Shown: positions 46,022 through 56,148 of the stretch, piece by piece
Layout of the letters: every line of letters begins with the position of its first letter
Numbering within the stretch: the first letter of the stretch is position 1
NCBI RefSeq assembly: GCF_002923755.1
Contig: NZ_PGFZ01000001.1
Span: 512,009-576,008 of the forward strand
Direction of reading: 5' to 3'
Length of the DNA stretch: 64,000 nt
Source: Methylovulum psychrotolerans
Lineage (GTDB): Bacteria; Pseudomonadota; Gammaproteobacteria; Methylococcales; Methylomonadaceae
Notes under the pieces: generated by a model
Database searches by the model: none
What the model saw: the letters and a program-made list of their open reading frames with translations, nothing else
Told to the model about the DNA's origin: nothing
Program-made: the position numbers and the translations under genes

Positions 46022-48090
46022 CAGTCACGCACCCAGTCTTCGACTAAACGGCTAGGGATGTGTGGGGATTCGCTCAGCGGCGGCACAGATTTGCCGCTGA
46101 CATAGCGGCTGCATACGCGCAGCATATCAAACACAATCAGCCAGAGCAGGCTGACAAACGCCAACGTTATATAAGCGTCTAAATGCAGGTTAAAGATCAG
46201 TTGCGGGGCGTGTTGAGCTTTTTCCGGCGGCAGACTGTTGCTTGCCAATTTGGCGCTCAGGTCATTGGCCCCCGCAAAAAAACCGATACGGACATCGGCG
46301 CTGGTCAGTTTTTGCCAAGCCGCCGTGCTGGTGATGATAACCAACCATGTCAGCGGTAAGCCCGTCACCCACGCATAGCGCAGTTTATCGGACTTGACCA
46401 GAATTGTGGTCGATACGCACAAAGCAATTGCGGCAAGCATTTGGTTGGCGATGCCGAATAAAGGCCAGAGGATGTTAACCCCGCCATTCGGGTCGATCAC
46501 ACCGATATAAAGAAAATAGCCCCAACCCGCTACGACAATGGCGCTGGTGATGACGGCGGAGGGTGTCCATGAGGTTTCGCCCATTTTCGGCCAGATGTTG
46601 CCGAGCATGTCTTGCAGCATAAACCGCCCGACACGGGTACCAGCATCTAAGGTCGTCAGGATGAAGATGGCCTCGAACATGATGGCGAAGTGATACCACA
46701 CCGCTAACATGCCTTGCCCGAAGGCACTGCCGAAAATGCTCGCCATACCGACCGCTAAAGAGGGTGCGCCGCCAGTTCTGGCAAACAGGGTGGTTTCGCC
46801 CATCGCTGTGGCTAAGTCCTGCATTTGTCCGACGCTGACCGGAAAGCCCCAAGAAGAAATTTTCGCCACGGCATCGGCCGCTTCTTTACCGACGACACCC
46901 GCCGAGCTGTTGATGGCGAAGAATACGCCGGGGTCGAGCACTGTGGCGGCAATCATTGCCATAATGGCGACAAAAGACTCCAATAACATGCCGCCATAGC
47001 CGATGGTGCGGATGTCGCGCTCATTCGATAACAGCTTGGGCGTAGTGCCGGAGGCGACCAGCGAATGGAAGCCGGAGATGGCGCCGCAAGCAATGGTGAT
47101 GAAGACGAACGGGAATAGTTTGCCGCCAAATATTGGCCCGGTGCCGTCAATGAATTGGGTAATGGCGGGCATTTTGACGCTAGGCTGTAAGACGATAATC
47201 GCCACCGCCAACAAGGTGATCGTGCCTAACTTCATGTAAGTGGACAGGTAATCACGCGGGGCGAGCAACATCCAGACCGGCAAAATAGCCGCCGCAAAAC
47301 CGTAGGCCATAATCCACCATGCCAAAGTCAGGCCTTCGTGGTCGAACCAGCCATGCAAAACCGGATGCTGGTCAATCCAACTACCGCCCACCACAGACAA
47401 TAACAGCAAAGCCACACCGATGGCCGAGGCTTCCAGCACTTGCCCAGGGCGGAAATAGCGCATATAAAAGCCGACGATAATGGCAATCGGGATGGTTGCG
47501 GACACGGTAAAGGTCGCCCACGGGCTATGTTTCATGGCATTGACGACAATCAGGCCTAAGACGGAAATCAGGATAATCATAATGGTGAAAGTGGCGATTA
47601 ACGCCGCCGTGCCGCCCAACGCCCCCAGCTCATCGCGGGCCATTTGCCCCAAGCTTTTGGCATCACGGCGGGTGGACATGAACAACGTCACCATATCCTG
47701 CACACAACCGCCCAGCACCGAGCCAAATAATATCCATAAGGTGCCCGGCAGATAGCCAAACTGTGCCGCCAAGGTCGGCCCCACTAAGGGTCCAGGGCCT
47801 GCTATCGCGGCAAAATGGTGGCCAAAGACTATCCATTTATGGGTAGGGGTAAAATCATGGCCGTTATCCAAGCGTTCGGCGGGGGTGGCGCGGCTAGGGT
47901 CAACCTCTAATACGGTGGCGGCAATCCAGGCCGCATAAAAACGGAAGGCAATGGCGTAGACACACAAGGCGGCGGTGACAAACCAGAGGGCATTGATGCT
48001 CTCGCCGCGCTGTAGGGCAATGCCGCCGACCGCCGCAGCGCCAATGATGGCGATGGTCAGCCAGATAAGCGTTTGTTGTAGGTTCTTCAT
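46021..48090 (-). CDS. cstA: Carbon starvation protein A (CstA/BtsT family transporter)
   Basis: 689 residues with about 16-18 membrane helices. Conserved family segments: NGHDFTPTHKWIVFGHHFAAIAGPGPLVGPTLAAQFG, DMVTLFMSTRRDAKSLGQMAR, and SGTTPKLLSNERDIRTIGYG. CstA-type proteins import pyruvate or peptides in starvation. A -10-like TATAAT on the minus strand (48141-48146) precedes it. Confidence 0.93.
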   Translation of the reverse strand: MKNLQQTLIWLTIAIIGAAAVGGIALQRGESINALWFVTAALCVYAIAFRFYAAWIAATVLEVDPSRATPAERLDNGHDFTPTHKWIVFGHHFAAIAGPGPLVGPTLAAQFGYLPGTLWILFGSVLGGCVQDMVTLFMSTRRDAKSLGQMARDELGALGGTAALIATFTIMIILISVLGLIVVNAMKHSPWATFTVSATIPIAIIVGFYMRYFRPGQVLEASAIGVALLLLSVVGGSWIDQHPVLHGWFDHEGLTLAWWIMAYGFAAAILPVWMLLAPRDYLSTYMKLGTITLLAVAIIVLQPSVKMPAITQFIDGTGPIFGGKLFPFVFITIACGAISGFHSLVASGTTPKLLSNERDIRTIGYGGMLLESFVAIMAMIAATVLDPGVFFAINSSAGVVGKEAADAVAKISSWGFPVSVGQMQDLATAMGETTLFARTGGAPSLAVGMASIFGSAFGQGMLAVWYHFAIMFEAIFILTTLDAGTRVGRFMLQDMLGNIWPKMGETSWTPSAVITSAIVVAGWGYFLYIGVIDPNGGVNILWPLFGIANQMLAAIALCVSTTILVKSDKLRYAWVTGLPLTWLVIITSTAAWQKLTSADVRIGFFAGANDLSAKLASNSLPPEKAQHAPQLIFNLHLDAYITLAFVSLLWLIVFDMLRVCSRYVSGKSVPPLSESPHIPSRLVEDWVRD

Positions 48091-48140
48091 GGGGATGTGC
48101 TCGTATAGGTCAGGGTTAAGGCCTAAGCGCTTAACTGTCT

Positions 48141-48146
48141 ATTATA
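48141..48146 (-). promoter_or_regulatory. Possible -10 box of cstA
   Basis: TATAAT on the minus strand, about 50 bases before the cstA start. No matching -35 is evident, so an activator-dependent promoter would be expected if it is real. Confidence 0.35.
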
Positions 48147-48277
48147 GGGAAGGGAAAAGCGAAGGCTTTAAGAAGGGAAAGCCGCCAGCCATAGGCCATA
48201 TTGGCACAGAATGGCAAAATTAAGCAAGATTGTCATGCCCTATTGCCGTTAAAAACGGGCGTTTTTTAAGAATGGGA

Positions 48278-48314
48278 AAGCCCGTACCGACACATGATTG
48301 GTCGGTACGGGCTT
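48278..48314 (-). terminator. Hairpin after the PEP-CTERM gene
   Basis: A perfect 14-bp stem AAGCCCGTACCGAC / GTCGGTACGGGCTT with a 9-base loop, 26 bases after the stop. Its T run is weak on the minus strand, so it is either a terminator or a stabilising 3' hairpin. Confidence 0.65.
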
Positions 48315-48339
48315 GGTAGATAGCTGTTAACCGTATGGC

Positions 48340-48912
48340 TTAACGGCTTTGGCGGCGGCGTTGCCAAACAAACGCGCCGGCGCTGATAGCCAACAGCGGC
48401 AAAGTGGCCGGTACGGGAACCGGGCTGGTTTCGCTCATAGTCCAATTAGCGGATACGAAAGGACTGCCATAAAAGGTGTTGTTACTAAAATCAGCGCCGG
48501 ATTGGTAGGTAAAATCCGAAAAGCCTTGCGTGGTGGCAATGCCATTGCCATTATTGATGACCACATAGAGGTCACAGCCGCTAGAACCGCCTAGGGTATG
48601 GCAAGCATAGAAATCCATGAAACTACCATCCAACGTCACTGCCGGAATGAGGGAGCCATCCCCGAAAAAAACATCGGCACTGCTAGTAAAAGACATTGAC
48701 GGTTGCGCCAAGCTATCAAAAATCAGGTTTTGGATGGCACTGACATCGACCGTATTGTTGTCGCCCTGTAGCGTCCCCACCATTTCACCGCTTATGGTAT
48801 GGCTGGCACTACCCGCATCCGTAAACGAATAGGAAAAATCAAAGATACTGGCGTTAACTTGGGGTACAGCCAAAGCTAACATAAGACCTATAGCAAATGC
48901 TGTTTTCTTCAT
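48340..48912 (-). CDS. PEP-CTERM sorted secreted protein
   Basis: 190 residues. Signal peptide (MKKTAFAIGLMLALAV...NAS), beta-rich middle with two Cys around residue 105-115, and a C-terminal sorting signal VPVPATLPLLAISAGAF followed by WQRRRQSR. Exosortase cleaves such tails and attaches the protein to the envelope or matrix. No exosortase gene is in this window, so it must be elsewhere in the genome. Confidence 0.9.
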   Translation of the reverse strand: MKKTAFAIGLMLALAVPQVNASIFDFSYSFTDAGSASHTISGEMVGTLQGDNNTVDVSAIQNLIFDSLAQPSMSFTSSADVFFGDGSLIPAVTLDGSFMDFYACHTLGGSSGCDLYVVINNGNGIATTQGFSDFTYQSGADFSNNTFYGSPFVSANWTMSETSPVPVPATLPLLAISAGAFVWQRRRQSR

Positions 48913-49221
48913 AATTATACTCTCTGTAGGGATTAAGGATTATCAGACCTTAAATATAAGCAATAATAACACCTTTATACAAAAGTCCTTTATTATCAAA
49001 ATAATAAATAACCACATACATCCTACACTGTAAAGAAAATCGACACCCTATTGTCGTTAAGGCAATGGCAAATGCTTTTATCAGCCCTCCCCCATCCCTT
49101 TAATCCATCTAATTTCTTGATTAAAAAAACCAAAATATACCGCTTTTTATTCTACTCAGTCCGACTATAATGCGATTACGCAACTTAAATCCTGACATGA
49201 CATTTATTATAGGAGACTGCT
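48913..49221. promoter_or_regulatory. Divergent AT-rich intergenic region
   Basis: 309 bases with no gene. A TATAAT at 49165-49170 lies about 50 bases before the pirin gene and is a likely -10 for it; no clear -35. The opposite side carries only a weak ribosome site for the PEP-CTERM gene. Confidence 0.4.
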
Positions 49222-50094
49222 ATGACAACCAACCCCACCCAACCGCGCCATTTAGCCCAAGTGATCAACGGGCAACGCACTTCCGACGGCGCAGGGGTTA
49301 AATTAAAGCGCATCATCAGTCCTACCCCCAGCAACGCCTTCGATCCGTTTATATTATTGGATGAATTTGCCTCCGACGAGGCGACAGATTATATCGGCGG
49401 CTTTCCTGAACATCCGCACCGGGGCTTTGAGACCGTAACCTATATGCTGGCGGGGGCGATGCTGCACCGCGACCATTTAGGCAACCAAGGCCATTTACGC
49501 GCGGGTGATGTGCAATGGATGACGGCGGCGCACGGCATTATCCATTCGGAAATGCCGGAGCAAACAGACGGCTTGATGCAAGGTTTCCAACTGTGGCTGA
49601 ACCTGCCCGCCAAAGATAAGATGAAGCCGCCGCATTATCAGGACATTGCCGCCGCCGACATCCCCTGCCTCAGCTTGGCGGAGGGCGGCTCTATTAAAGT
49701 GATCGCGGGCGACTATGCCGATGGGCAAACTACAGTGACAGGTGCCGTCAGCGGAGCCGCCACCCAACCGCTGTATTTTGACATTAGCCTTAGCCCCGGC
49801 CAGCAACTGACCGTCCCCGTGGCCTTGACCCATACCGCCGTGCTGTATGTGTATCAGGGTATGCTTAACGTCGATACCGATGGCGGGGTGTTAACAGCGG
49901 GGCAACTGGGACAATTGACCGACGGCGACGGCATCATCCTAAGCACGGGCGCTAGCCCCGCCAAGCTGTTACTACTCGCCGCCCAACCCTTAGGCGAACC
50001 TGTCGTACAATCCGGGCCGTTTGTCATGAACACGATGGCGGAAATTGAGCAAGCTTTCCGCGATTATCGGGCAGGCGTATTGACCACCCTATAG
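49222..50094 (+). CDS. Pirin family protein
   Basis: 290 residues, two cupin domains. Metal ligands in FPEHPHRGFETVTYMLAG and MTAAHGIIHSE (three His and one Glu) are the pirin signature. RTSDGAGVKLKRI at the start is also typical. Bacterial pirins include quercetin dioxygenases and regulators of pyruvate metabolism; the role here is unknown. TAGGAG precedes the ATG. Confidence 0.93.
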   Translation: MTTNPTQPRHLAQVINGQRTSDGAGVKLKRIISPTPSNAFDPFILLDEFASDEATDYIGGFPEHPHRGFETVTYMLAGAMLHRDHLGNQGHLRAGDVQWMTAAHGIIHSEMPEQTDGLMQGFQLWLNLPAKDKMKPPHYQDIAAADIPCLSLAEGGSIKVIAGDYADGQTTVTGAVSGAATQPLYFDISLSPGQQLTVPVALTHTAVLYVYQGMLNVDTDGGVLTAGQLGQLTDGDGIILSTGASPAKLLLLAAQPLGEPVVQSGPFVMNTMAEIEQAFRDYRAGVLTTL

Positions 50095-50110
50095 CCTGTG
50101 CCGATGATCT

Positions 50111-50143
50111 GCCACGAAAGACAGCGTTGCCGTCTTTCGTGGC
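50111..50143. terminator. Terminator between pirin and ilvA
   Basis: A 12-bp stem GCCACGAAAGAC / GTCTTTCGTGGC with a 9-base loop and CCTTCTTA after it. Serves the convergent pair. Confidence 0.75.
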
Positions 50144-50147
50144 CTTC

Positions 50148-51671
50148 TTAACGCATCCCCCCAGAAAACAAACGGTAAGCCGGATTGGCCGTCGCCTCCT
50201 GATAGTAAAAACCCAACGCCTCCAAGCATTGCTCAAAAGCAGCTTGCTGCTCTGGCGGCATTTGCAACCCCATCAGCACTTTACCAAAAGCCGCGCCATG
50301 ATTGCGGTAATGAAACAGGCTAATGTTCCAGCGCCCGCCCAATTCCAGTAAAAACTTTAACAACGCCCCTGGCCGTTCAGGAAATTCGACGCTGTAGATA
50401 ATTTCGTGCAACTCGCAAGGCGCGTGGCCGCCGACCATATAGCGGATATGCTCTTTTGCCAGCTCATTGGTGGTCATATCCGTGACCGGAAAATCATGCG
50501 CCTGGAGATGGTCGATCACGGTGGCGCGGTCGGACTCTAAGCCGCTGCTGGACAGGCCGACAAACACTTGCGCCAGTGCCGCGTCAAAATAGCGGTAGTT
50601 AAATTCGGTGATGCTCCGCCCGCCCAGCAAACGGCAAAACGCCAAAAAGCTGCCCGGCGTTTCGGGAATGCTCACCGCCAGCAATATTTCCCGGTGTTCG
50701 CCGACTTGCGCCCGTTCGGCAACATAGCGCAAACGGTCAAAATTAATATTCGCGCCGCTGTCGATGGCGACCAAGGTTTGACCGGACACTTGTTCGCGGT
50801 CGACATATTTTTTTAGGCCCGCAATCGCCAACGCCCCGGCGGGTTCGGCAATAGAGCGGGTATCGTCAAAAATATCCTTAATGGCCGCGCAAATCTCGTC
50901 GGTGCTGACGGTGATGACTTCATCAACATACTTTTGCGCCAAACGGAACGGCTCGGCACCGACTTGCTTAACGGCGACCCCATCGGCAAACAAGCCGACC
51001 TGATCCAGCACCACCCGACTGCCTGCCTGCAAGGCGCGGTTAAGGCAATCGGCATCATCCGGCTCAACCCCGATAATCTTAATATCAGGGCGGACAAATT
51101 TGACATAGACCGCAATACCCGCCAACAGGCCACCGCCGCCCACCGGCACAAAAATAGCATCTAAGGCGGCGGTTTGTTGGCGCAAGATTTCCATCGCCAC
51201 CGTGCCTTGCCCGGCGATCACATCGGGGTCGTCATAAGGGTGGATAAACACCCGTGCCGACGTTGCCGCCAACTGCTGGGCATAGGTGTAGGCTTCGCTG
51301 TAGGAGTCGCCAAACAACTCAATGCTGGCTCCCATCGCGCGGACGGATTTAATCTTAATTTCAGGCGTGGTCGTGGGCATGACGATTAACGCGTCAATGC
51401 CCAGGCGTTTGGCCGACAACGCCACGCCTTGGGCGTGGTTACCCGCCGAGGCGGCGATTACGCCCTGCTGCTTGGCACTGTCAGGCAACAAAGACATTTT
51501 GTTGTACGCACCGCGCAATTTAAACGAGAACACCGACTGTAAGTCCTCGCGCTTTAAAAAGACCGCGTTACCTAAACGTTCCGATAAGGACGGGGCAAAG
51601 TCTAAAGGGGTTTCTATGGCGACATCGTAAACTCTGGCGCGGAGTATTTTTTCTATATATTTTTCGGGCAT
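50148..51671 (-). CDS. ilvA: Threonine ammonia-lyase, biosynthetic
   Basis: 507 residues. PLP enzyme making 2-oxobutanoate for isoleucine. PLP Lys in [14 protein letters not shown] (about residue 49-62), [16 protein letters not shown], and [14 protein letters not shown] for the phosphate. The C-terminal third has two ACT-like regulatory domains ([21 protein letters not shown] and [17 protein letters not shown]) for isoleucine/valine control, so it is the anabolic form. Confidence 0.97.
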   Translation of the reverse strand: MPEKYIEKILRARVYDVAIETPLDFAPSLSERLGNAVFLKREDLQSVFSFKLRGAYNKMSLLPDSAKQQGVIAASAGNHAQGVALSAKRLGIDALIVMPTTTPEIKIKSVRAMGASIELFGDSYSEAYTYAQQLAATSARVFIHPYDDPDVIAGQGTVAMEILRQQTAALDAIFVPVGGGGLLAGIAVYVKFVRPDIKIIGVEPDDADCLNRALQAGSRVVLDQVGLFADGVAVKQVGAEPFRLAQKYVDEVITVSTDEICAAIKDIFDDTRSIAEPAGALAIAGLKKYVDREQVSGQTLVAIDSGANINFDRLRYVAERAQVGEHREILLAVSIPETPGSFLAFCRLLGGRSITEFNYRYFDAALAQVFVGLSSSGLESDRATVIDHLQAHDFPVTDMTTNELAKEHIRYMVGGHAPCELHEIIYSVEFPERPGALLKFLLELGGRWNISLFHYRNHGAAFGKVLMGLQMPPEQQAAFEQCLEALGFYYQEATANPAYRLFSGGMR

Positions 51672-51752
51672 GGTTTAAAAAATGGGCTGAATAATCCTAG
51701 TTTCTGGGGTATTATCGCACACCCCATTCACTTTATAGGAACAACCCCTACT

Positions 51753-52406
51753 ATGACACAAGATGAATTAAAACAAAAAGTCGCCCATGCCGCGTTACCT
51801 TATGTAAAAGATGTCGGCATTATCGGTGTCGGCACAGGCTCGACCATCAAGCACTTCATCAACTATCTGGCCGATATTAAAGGCGAAATTGAAGGCGCAG
51901 TGTCCAGTTCGGAAGGCACAACCGAACATCTGAAAAAAGTCGGCATCCCCGTATTGGATTTGAACGCCGTCGGCCCATTGCAAGTGTATGTGGACGGTGC
52001 GGATGAAATCAATCCGTTAAAACAGCTGATTAAAGGCGGCGGTGCGGCCTTAACACGCGAAAAAATCATCGCCGCCGCCAGCGAAAAATTTATCTGTATC
52101 GCTGACGGCAGCAAACGGGTTGATGTGCTGGGTGCGTTTCCGTTGCCTGTCGAAGTTATCCCGATGGCCAGAAGCTATGTCGCCAGAGAATTGGTGAAAT
52201 TGGGCGGCCAACCGGTCTGGCGCGAAGGCTGCGTGACCGATAACCACAACCACATTTTGGATGTGCATGGCTTCAGCATCGCCGAGCCGATTGCTTTAGA
52301 GCGGACAATTAACAACATCACCGGCGTAGTCTGCGTCGGCCTGTTTGCCGCCCGTCCTGCGGATATTGTCTTAGTGAGCGATGGCGAGCAAATTATCACG
52401 TTTTAA
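51753..52406 (+). CDS. rpiA: Ribose-5-phosphate isomerase A
   Basis: 217 residues. Interconverts ribose-5-P and ribulose-5-[55 protein letters not shown] are the family's active-site segments. Monocistronic. Confidence 0.97.
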   Translation: MTQDELKQKVAHAALPYVKDVGIIGVGTGSTIKHFINYLADIKGEIEGAVSSSEGTTEHLKKVGIPVLDLNAVGPLQVYVDGADEINPLKQLIKGGGAALTREKIIAAASEKFICIADGSKRVDVLGAFPLPVEVIPMARSYVARELVKLGGQPVWREGCVTDNHNHILDVHGFSIAEPIALERTINNITGVVCVGLFAARPADIVLVSDGEQIITF

Positions 52407-52473
52407 TTGCCGCGCACCTTAAGGAACGTGTATAAAATTAAGTAGGCGTTCCATTGCAGCTCAGCGTGTTGAA

Positions 52474-52597
52474 CCCCACCCCAGCCCTCCCCTTGGCAGG
52501 GGAGGGAGCAAATGACTTCCACCTCATACAGGCGAAAATCAAGAGGAAAACGCCCCTCCCCCTGCCAAGGGGGAGGCTGGGAGGGGGTTGCCGTACT
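52474..52597. repeat. GC-rich inverted-repeat element between rpiA and gspD
   Basis: Two long opposed arms, CCCCAGCCCTCCCCTTGGCA... on the left and CCTGCCAAGGGGGAGGCTGG... on the right, each also able to fold on itself. Typical of the CCCTCCCC/GGGGAGG interspersed element class. It lies between convergent genes and may act as a terminator. Confidence 0.8.
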
Positions 52598-52677
52598 TTC
52601 GCCTGTCCAACAGATTTTATTTCATGCACATTCCTAAGCTAAAGCATGGTGGCTGGCTTTTCCTTAATCCGGGAAAA

Positions 52678-54867
52678 TTATTGGCGGTAAATGCCAGTCA
52701 GCTTACGTCTGAACTCGGTCGAAATTAATCTGGAATCATGTTTACTTTTCACCACACGCGGCGTAATCAGCACAACCAATTCCGTTTTATCCTTATTATT
52801 AGTCGTTGTGCCAAATAACGGCCCTACCCAAGGCAGTTGATTCAGAAAAGGGATACCCGATTTATTAAAGGTATTTTCCTCTTTAATTAAGCCCCCTAAA
52901 ACAATCGTTTCTCCATCCACCACCGCTACCGAACTTTCGATTTTCTTTTGCGAAATGGTCGCCGAATCAATACCGCTGACCGTCGTCGTTTTAGGGTCGC
53001 TGACCGTCTGCTTAATGTCCATAATCACCATACCATTGGCATTAACGCGTGGCGTAACATTAAGCGTCACCCCGGTATCCTTATATTGTATCGAGTTGCT
53101 GGTGACTAGGCCGCTGGTGCTGGCCGAGCTGACCCCTGACAAACTGCTGCTTAAAATGGGGATTTGGTCACCCACTTCGATAGTGGCTTCCTGATTATTC
53201 AGCACCATTAATGACGGTGATGAAATGACATTCAGATTATTTTTTGCCGCCACCGAACTTAATAAGGCACTGATCACCCCCGAATTGTAAACCGCGCTCA
53301 AACCGCCCGTGGCAAACGCATCCGTCGCGGCAGTACCGACACTACCTAGCTGCGAGGCCTTGGTCACACCACTGCTGATGCTGCTGCCTTGATGGTCCAA
53401 AAACCACTGTATCCCATACTTCAAATCATCTTGCAAAGTCACTGATACAATCGTCGCATCAATCAGCACTTGCAGCGGCAAAATGTCCAATTGCTTGATA
53501 ACAGGCAAAATCACTTCATATTCGCGTGGGGTAGCGACAATAATCAAGGCGTTGTTAGTCTTATCGGAAATAATGCGCACATCGTCAACATTAGCGACCG
53601 TCGCCGTACCCGTACTGGCCGAACCGGTGCTGCGGCCCGTACTTTTTTTGGAGCGCTTACTGCTGGCACTAGAGCTGGAACCGGAACCGGTGGCGGAATT
53701 TGTGCTGCTGTTAGGGTTAGAACTGTTGTTAGAGCCGCTATTTTTATTGCTTAGCTCAGTGGATTTTTGCCCAGGTGAGACTTTTGCCGAACGGTCTTGG
53801 TGTTGTGCGCCGGTAAAAATTTCATTTAAGGTATCCGCCAGCTCTTCGGCATCGGCATGTTGCACTTTATAGACATTGACCCCGCCGCCGCTGGCGGTAT
53901 TAGGCTTGTCCAAGCGTAATACCCAACTTTCAATATCCTGCAAGTAGCGGCCTTGGTGGGTAACCGCTAGCACGGCATTCAAACGCTCAAGCGGCATAAA
54001 ATGGAAAAACTCGGACTCTTCTTTGCCCTTCTTGCCGACAAAAATCTCTTCCAGCTCTTTCGCCACGTCTTCCGGGTCGCTATGCACCAACGGAAATAAG
54101 CCGAAAGAACGGCCTTTTAAGACATCAATGTCAAAGGTACTGACCAAATCCATCACCCGCGACATTTCATCCGCTGTACCCGAAGCCACCAAAATATTGC
54201 GGGTGCTATCGACATGCAGGATTGTTTTTTCCTGCACTAAGGGCTTAATCACCTCGGCAATTTCCGTAACGGAGACATTTCTGACCGGGATAATACGGGT
54301 CTGATAACCCACTTGGCCAGCATTGGAACCGCCGCTTGTAATATCGGAATTATATAAAGTATCAGCGGCAGGCTCGATATGATAAACAGTACCTTGCTTA
54401 ACTAATGCGGCTCCGTTCATACGCAACAAGGTTTCAAAGGTTGACAGCATTTCATCGTCTGTCAGCTGTTCTTTGGTGTGGACTGTCACCTTACCGACTA
54501 CTTTAGGGTTAATAACATAGCTTTGTTTTAACACATCATGGAATACTACATAAGCAACATCCGCCAAATCTGTGTCATCAAAATCCATAGTGTAAGAACC
54601 CGTTTTTGGTGTCACTTTGCCTGACCCACCTGAAGGGGCAATATAGCGGTCAGTACCCTTATAAATTTCGGCAGGGGGACGTACTGTACTGTTAGTGGGT
54701 TTATTTTGTAAATCCTTAAAAACTTCGGCATCTTTGGCATTCTGCGCTTTGATCGGTTCCAAAGGTAGCAATTGGTTATGTTTAGGGCCTAGATGCTCAC
54801 AACTGGACAACGATAAACCTAACGCAAGCAGACAGGATACGTTAGTGATTTTTGGGGCATTATTCAT
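52678..54867 (-). CDS. gspD: Type II secretion secretin GspD
   Basis: 729 residues from the ATG at 54867; a TTG at 54882 is also possible. It is a lipoprotein (lipobox LSLSSCEH) forming the outer-membrane channel. N0 domain (FDDTDLADVAYVVFHDVLKQ), N1-N3 domains, with a Ser/Asn-rich insertion (about 365-420) in N3, then the secretin barrel (VEVGDQIPILSS, GLIKEENTFNKSGIPFL near the end). Last gene of the secretion operon. The start overlaps the gspC end. Confidence 0.96.
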   Translation of the reverse strand: MNNAPKITNVSCLLALGLSLSSCEHLGPKHNQLLPLEPIKAQNAKDAEVFKDLQNKPTNSTVRPPAEIYKGTDRYIAPSGGSGKVTPKTGSYTMDFDDTDLADVAYVVFHDVLKQSYVINPKVVGKVTVHTKEQLTDDEMLSTFETLLRMNGAALVKQGTVYHIEPAADTLYNSDITSGGSNAGQVGYQTRIIPVRNVSVTEIAEVIKPLVQEKTILHVDSTRNILVASGTADEMSRVMDLVSTFDIDVLKGRSFGLFPLVHSDPEDVAKELEEIFVGKKGKEESEFFHFMPLERLNAVLAVTHQGRYLQDIESWVLRLDKPNTASGGGVNVYKVQHADAEELADTLNEIFTGAQHQDRSAKVSPGQKSTELSNKNSGSNNSSNPNSSTNSATGSGSSSSASSKRSKKSTGRSTGSASTGTATVANVDDVRIISDKTNNALIIVATPREYEVILPVIKQLDILPLQVLIDATIVSVTLQDDLKYGIQWFLDHQGSSISSGVTKASQLGSVGTAATDAFATGGLSAVYNSGVISALLSSVAAKNNLNVISSPSLMVLNNQEATIEVGDQIPILSSSLSGVSSASTSGLVTSNSIQYKDTGVTLNVTPRVNANGMVIMDIKQTVSDPKTTTVSGIDSATISQKKIESSVAVVDGETIVLGGLIKEENTFNKSGIPFLNQLPWVGPLFGTTTNNKDKTELVVLITPRVVKSKHDSRLISTEFRRKLTGIYRQ

Positions 54868-55549
54868 TTTCACTATTCTCAATGAGGTCTTCTGGTGATT
54901 CGGGTTCGGGCATCAAATCTTCCGGCTGCTGTTCGGGAGCAGGCGGCGGCACACCCTCAGGCGGGGTACCTTCTGGCGGTGTCCCTTCGGGCTGCACACC
55001 TGGCGGTGGTGTGGCGTTACCGGATCGGGCAGGCGTTTTAGGCTTAGCTTTGTGCAAGAATAATTGTTTCTGATCAGTATCCAACGTGAACACCACATAA
55101 TCGGCAGTGACTTCCGCCAGCCGCCAACCATCCAATATCGCCCCTAAGCGGATCTGAGTGCGGTTATTGCTAGCTTTGGGCGATTTGACGGTGGCAGGGC
55201 GGGTCAATAACGCCAACAAACCACTTTTCCTGCTATAAACAATACCTTTTAACACCCAATCAAAATTAACCGTCACTGCTGGGCCTTTAACGGTCTCCGG
55301 CGGCGGCTCATTAACAGGTTTTCTGCCTTCAATAAATAAAGGTCGGTTGACTAAATCACCATAGCTTTCTTCGTCGTGTTCGGTCAGGTTGATGGTGGGC
55401 ATTGCATCGGCTAACGGCTTGTTGTCTTTGGGGATTTGTGTGTTTAACAATTCCTGTTGGCTAACGCTGGCATAAAACCATTCGCCGCCAATCACCAACA
55501 ACAAGCCGCCGCAGATGGCCCCCAACACTTTTACAAGTTTGCTGTTCAT
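54860..55549 (-). CDS. gspC: Type II secretion inner-membrane clamp protein, GspC/XpsN-like
   Basis: 229 residues: one membrane helix near the N-terminus (LGAICGGLLLVIGGEWFYA), an HR-like domain (VNFDWVLKGIVYSRKSGLLALL), and a Pro/Glu-rich repeat tail (PEGTPPEGTPPEGVPPP). GspC links the inner-membrane complex to the secretin. It sits between gspM and gspD, where Xps-type systems have xpsN. A PDZ domain is not evident. Confidence 0.85.
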   Translation of the reverse strand: MNSKLVKVLGAICGGLLLVIGGEWFYASVSQQELLNTQIPKDNKPLADAMPTINLTEHDEESYGDLVNRPLFIEGRKPVNEPPPETVKGPAVTVNFDWVLKGIVYSRKSGLLALLTRPATVKSPKASNNRTQIRLGAILDGWRLAEVTADYVVFTLDTDQKQLFLHKAKPKTPARSGNATPPPGVQPEGTPPEGTPPEGVPPPAPEQQPEDLMPEPESPEDLIENSENE

Positions 55550-56148
55550 TCGGGCTTTTTTCTCATAAAGCTGACTGCTTGAAAATTGACATTAAGGTCG
55601 TTGCTGGGCTCGATTTTATGCGAAGTCATGCTTCTGCGCCCGCGCATAGGCCGAATGTCAATTTGGTCGACCACTATCAGCGGCGTGGAGGTTTCAATTT
55701 TATAAAGCACCGCGCGTAGCACTTCGCTATTGCCGGTCATCCTGACCCTAACGGTAATGCGGCTAAAACCGCCTTTAAGACTGACCGGAATGGCTTGGGT
55801 ACTGCTTAATTGCCCGCCCGCATCAACAATGCTTTTTTTGATAAAATCCTGCATTTCCGCCGAAGCCAAGGCATCGGTTTGTTGGCTATTAAAATAGCCT
55901 TGCTCGTCATGTTGCACCTTAAGGCTCTCCATGCTGGCAATCACCGCGTCTTTTTTCGCCAAAATGCGTTGGTATTGTTCCAGCTTAAACAACAGCCCTT
56001 CTTTCTTATCGTGCAGATCCAAACTTTGGCCGACCAGCGGTATCAGCACCAGCGAGCCAACCACCAGCACCACGCCTGCTAACAGGCCGACGGCCAGCCA
56101 ACGGTCTTTATTAATGTTATTGATGATAGGCTGCTTAAGGATTTTCAT
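55546..56148 (-). CDS. gspM: Type II secretion protein GspM-like
   Basis: 200 residues. One N-terminal membrane helix (WLAVGLLAGVVLVVGSLVLIP), a coiled-coil part and a ferredoxin-like fold (GGFSRITVRVRMTGNSEVL), like GspM of the second type. Interacts with GspL and GspC. Overlaps gspC start (ATGA) and gspL end (14 bases). Confidence 0.88.
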   Translation of the reverse strand: MKILKQPIINNINKDRWLAVGLLAGVVLVVGSLVLIPLVGQSLDLHDKKEGLLFKLEQYQRILAKKDAVIASMESLKVQHDEQGYFNSQQTDALASAEMQDFIKKSIVDAGGQLSSTQAIPVSLKGGFSRITVRVRMTGNSEVLRAVLYKIETSTPLIVVDQIDIRPMRGRRSMTSHKIEPSNDLNVNFQAVSFMRKKPE

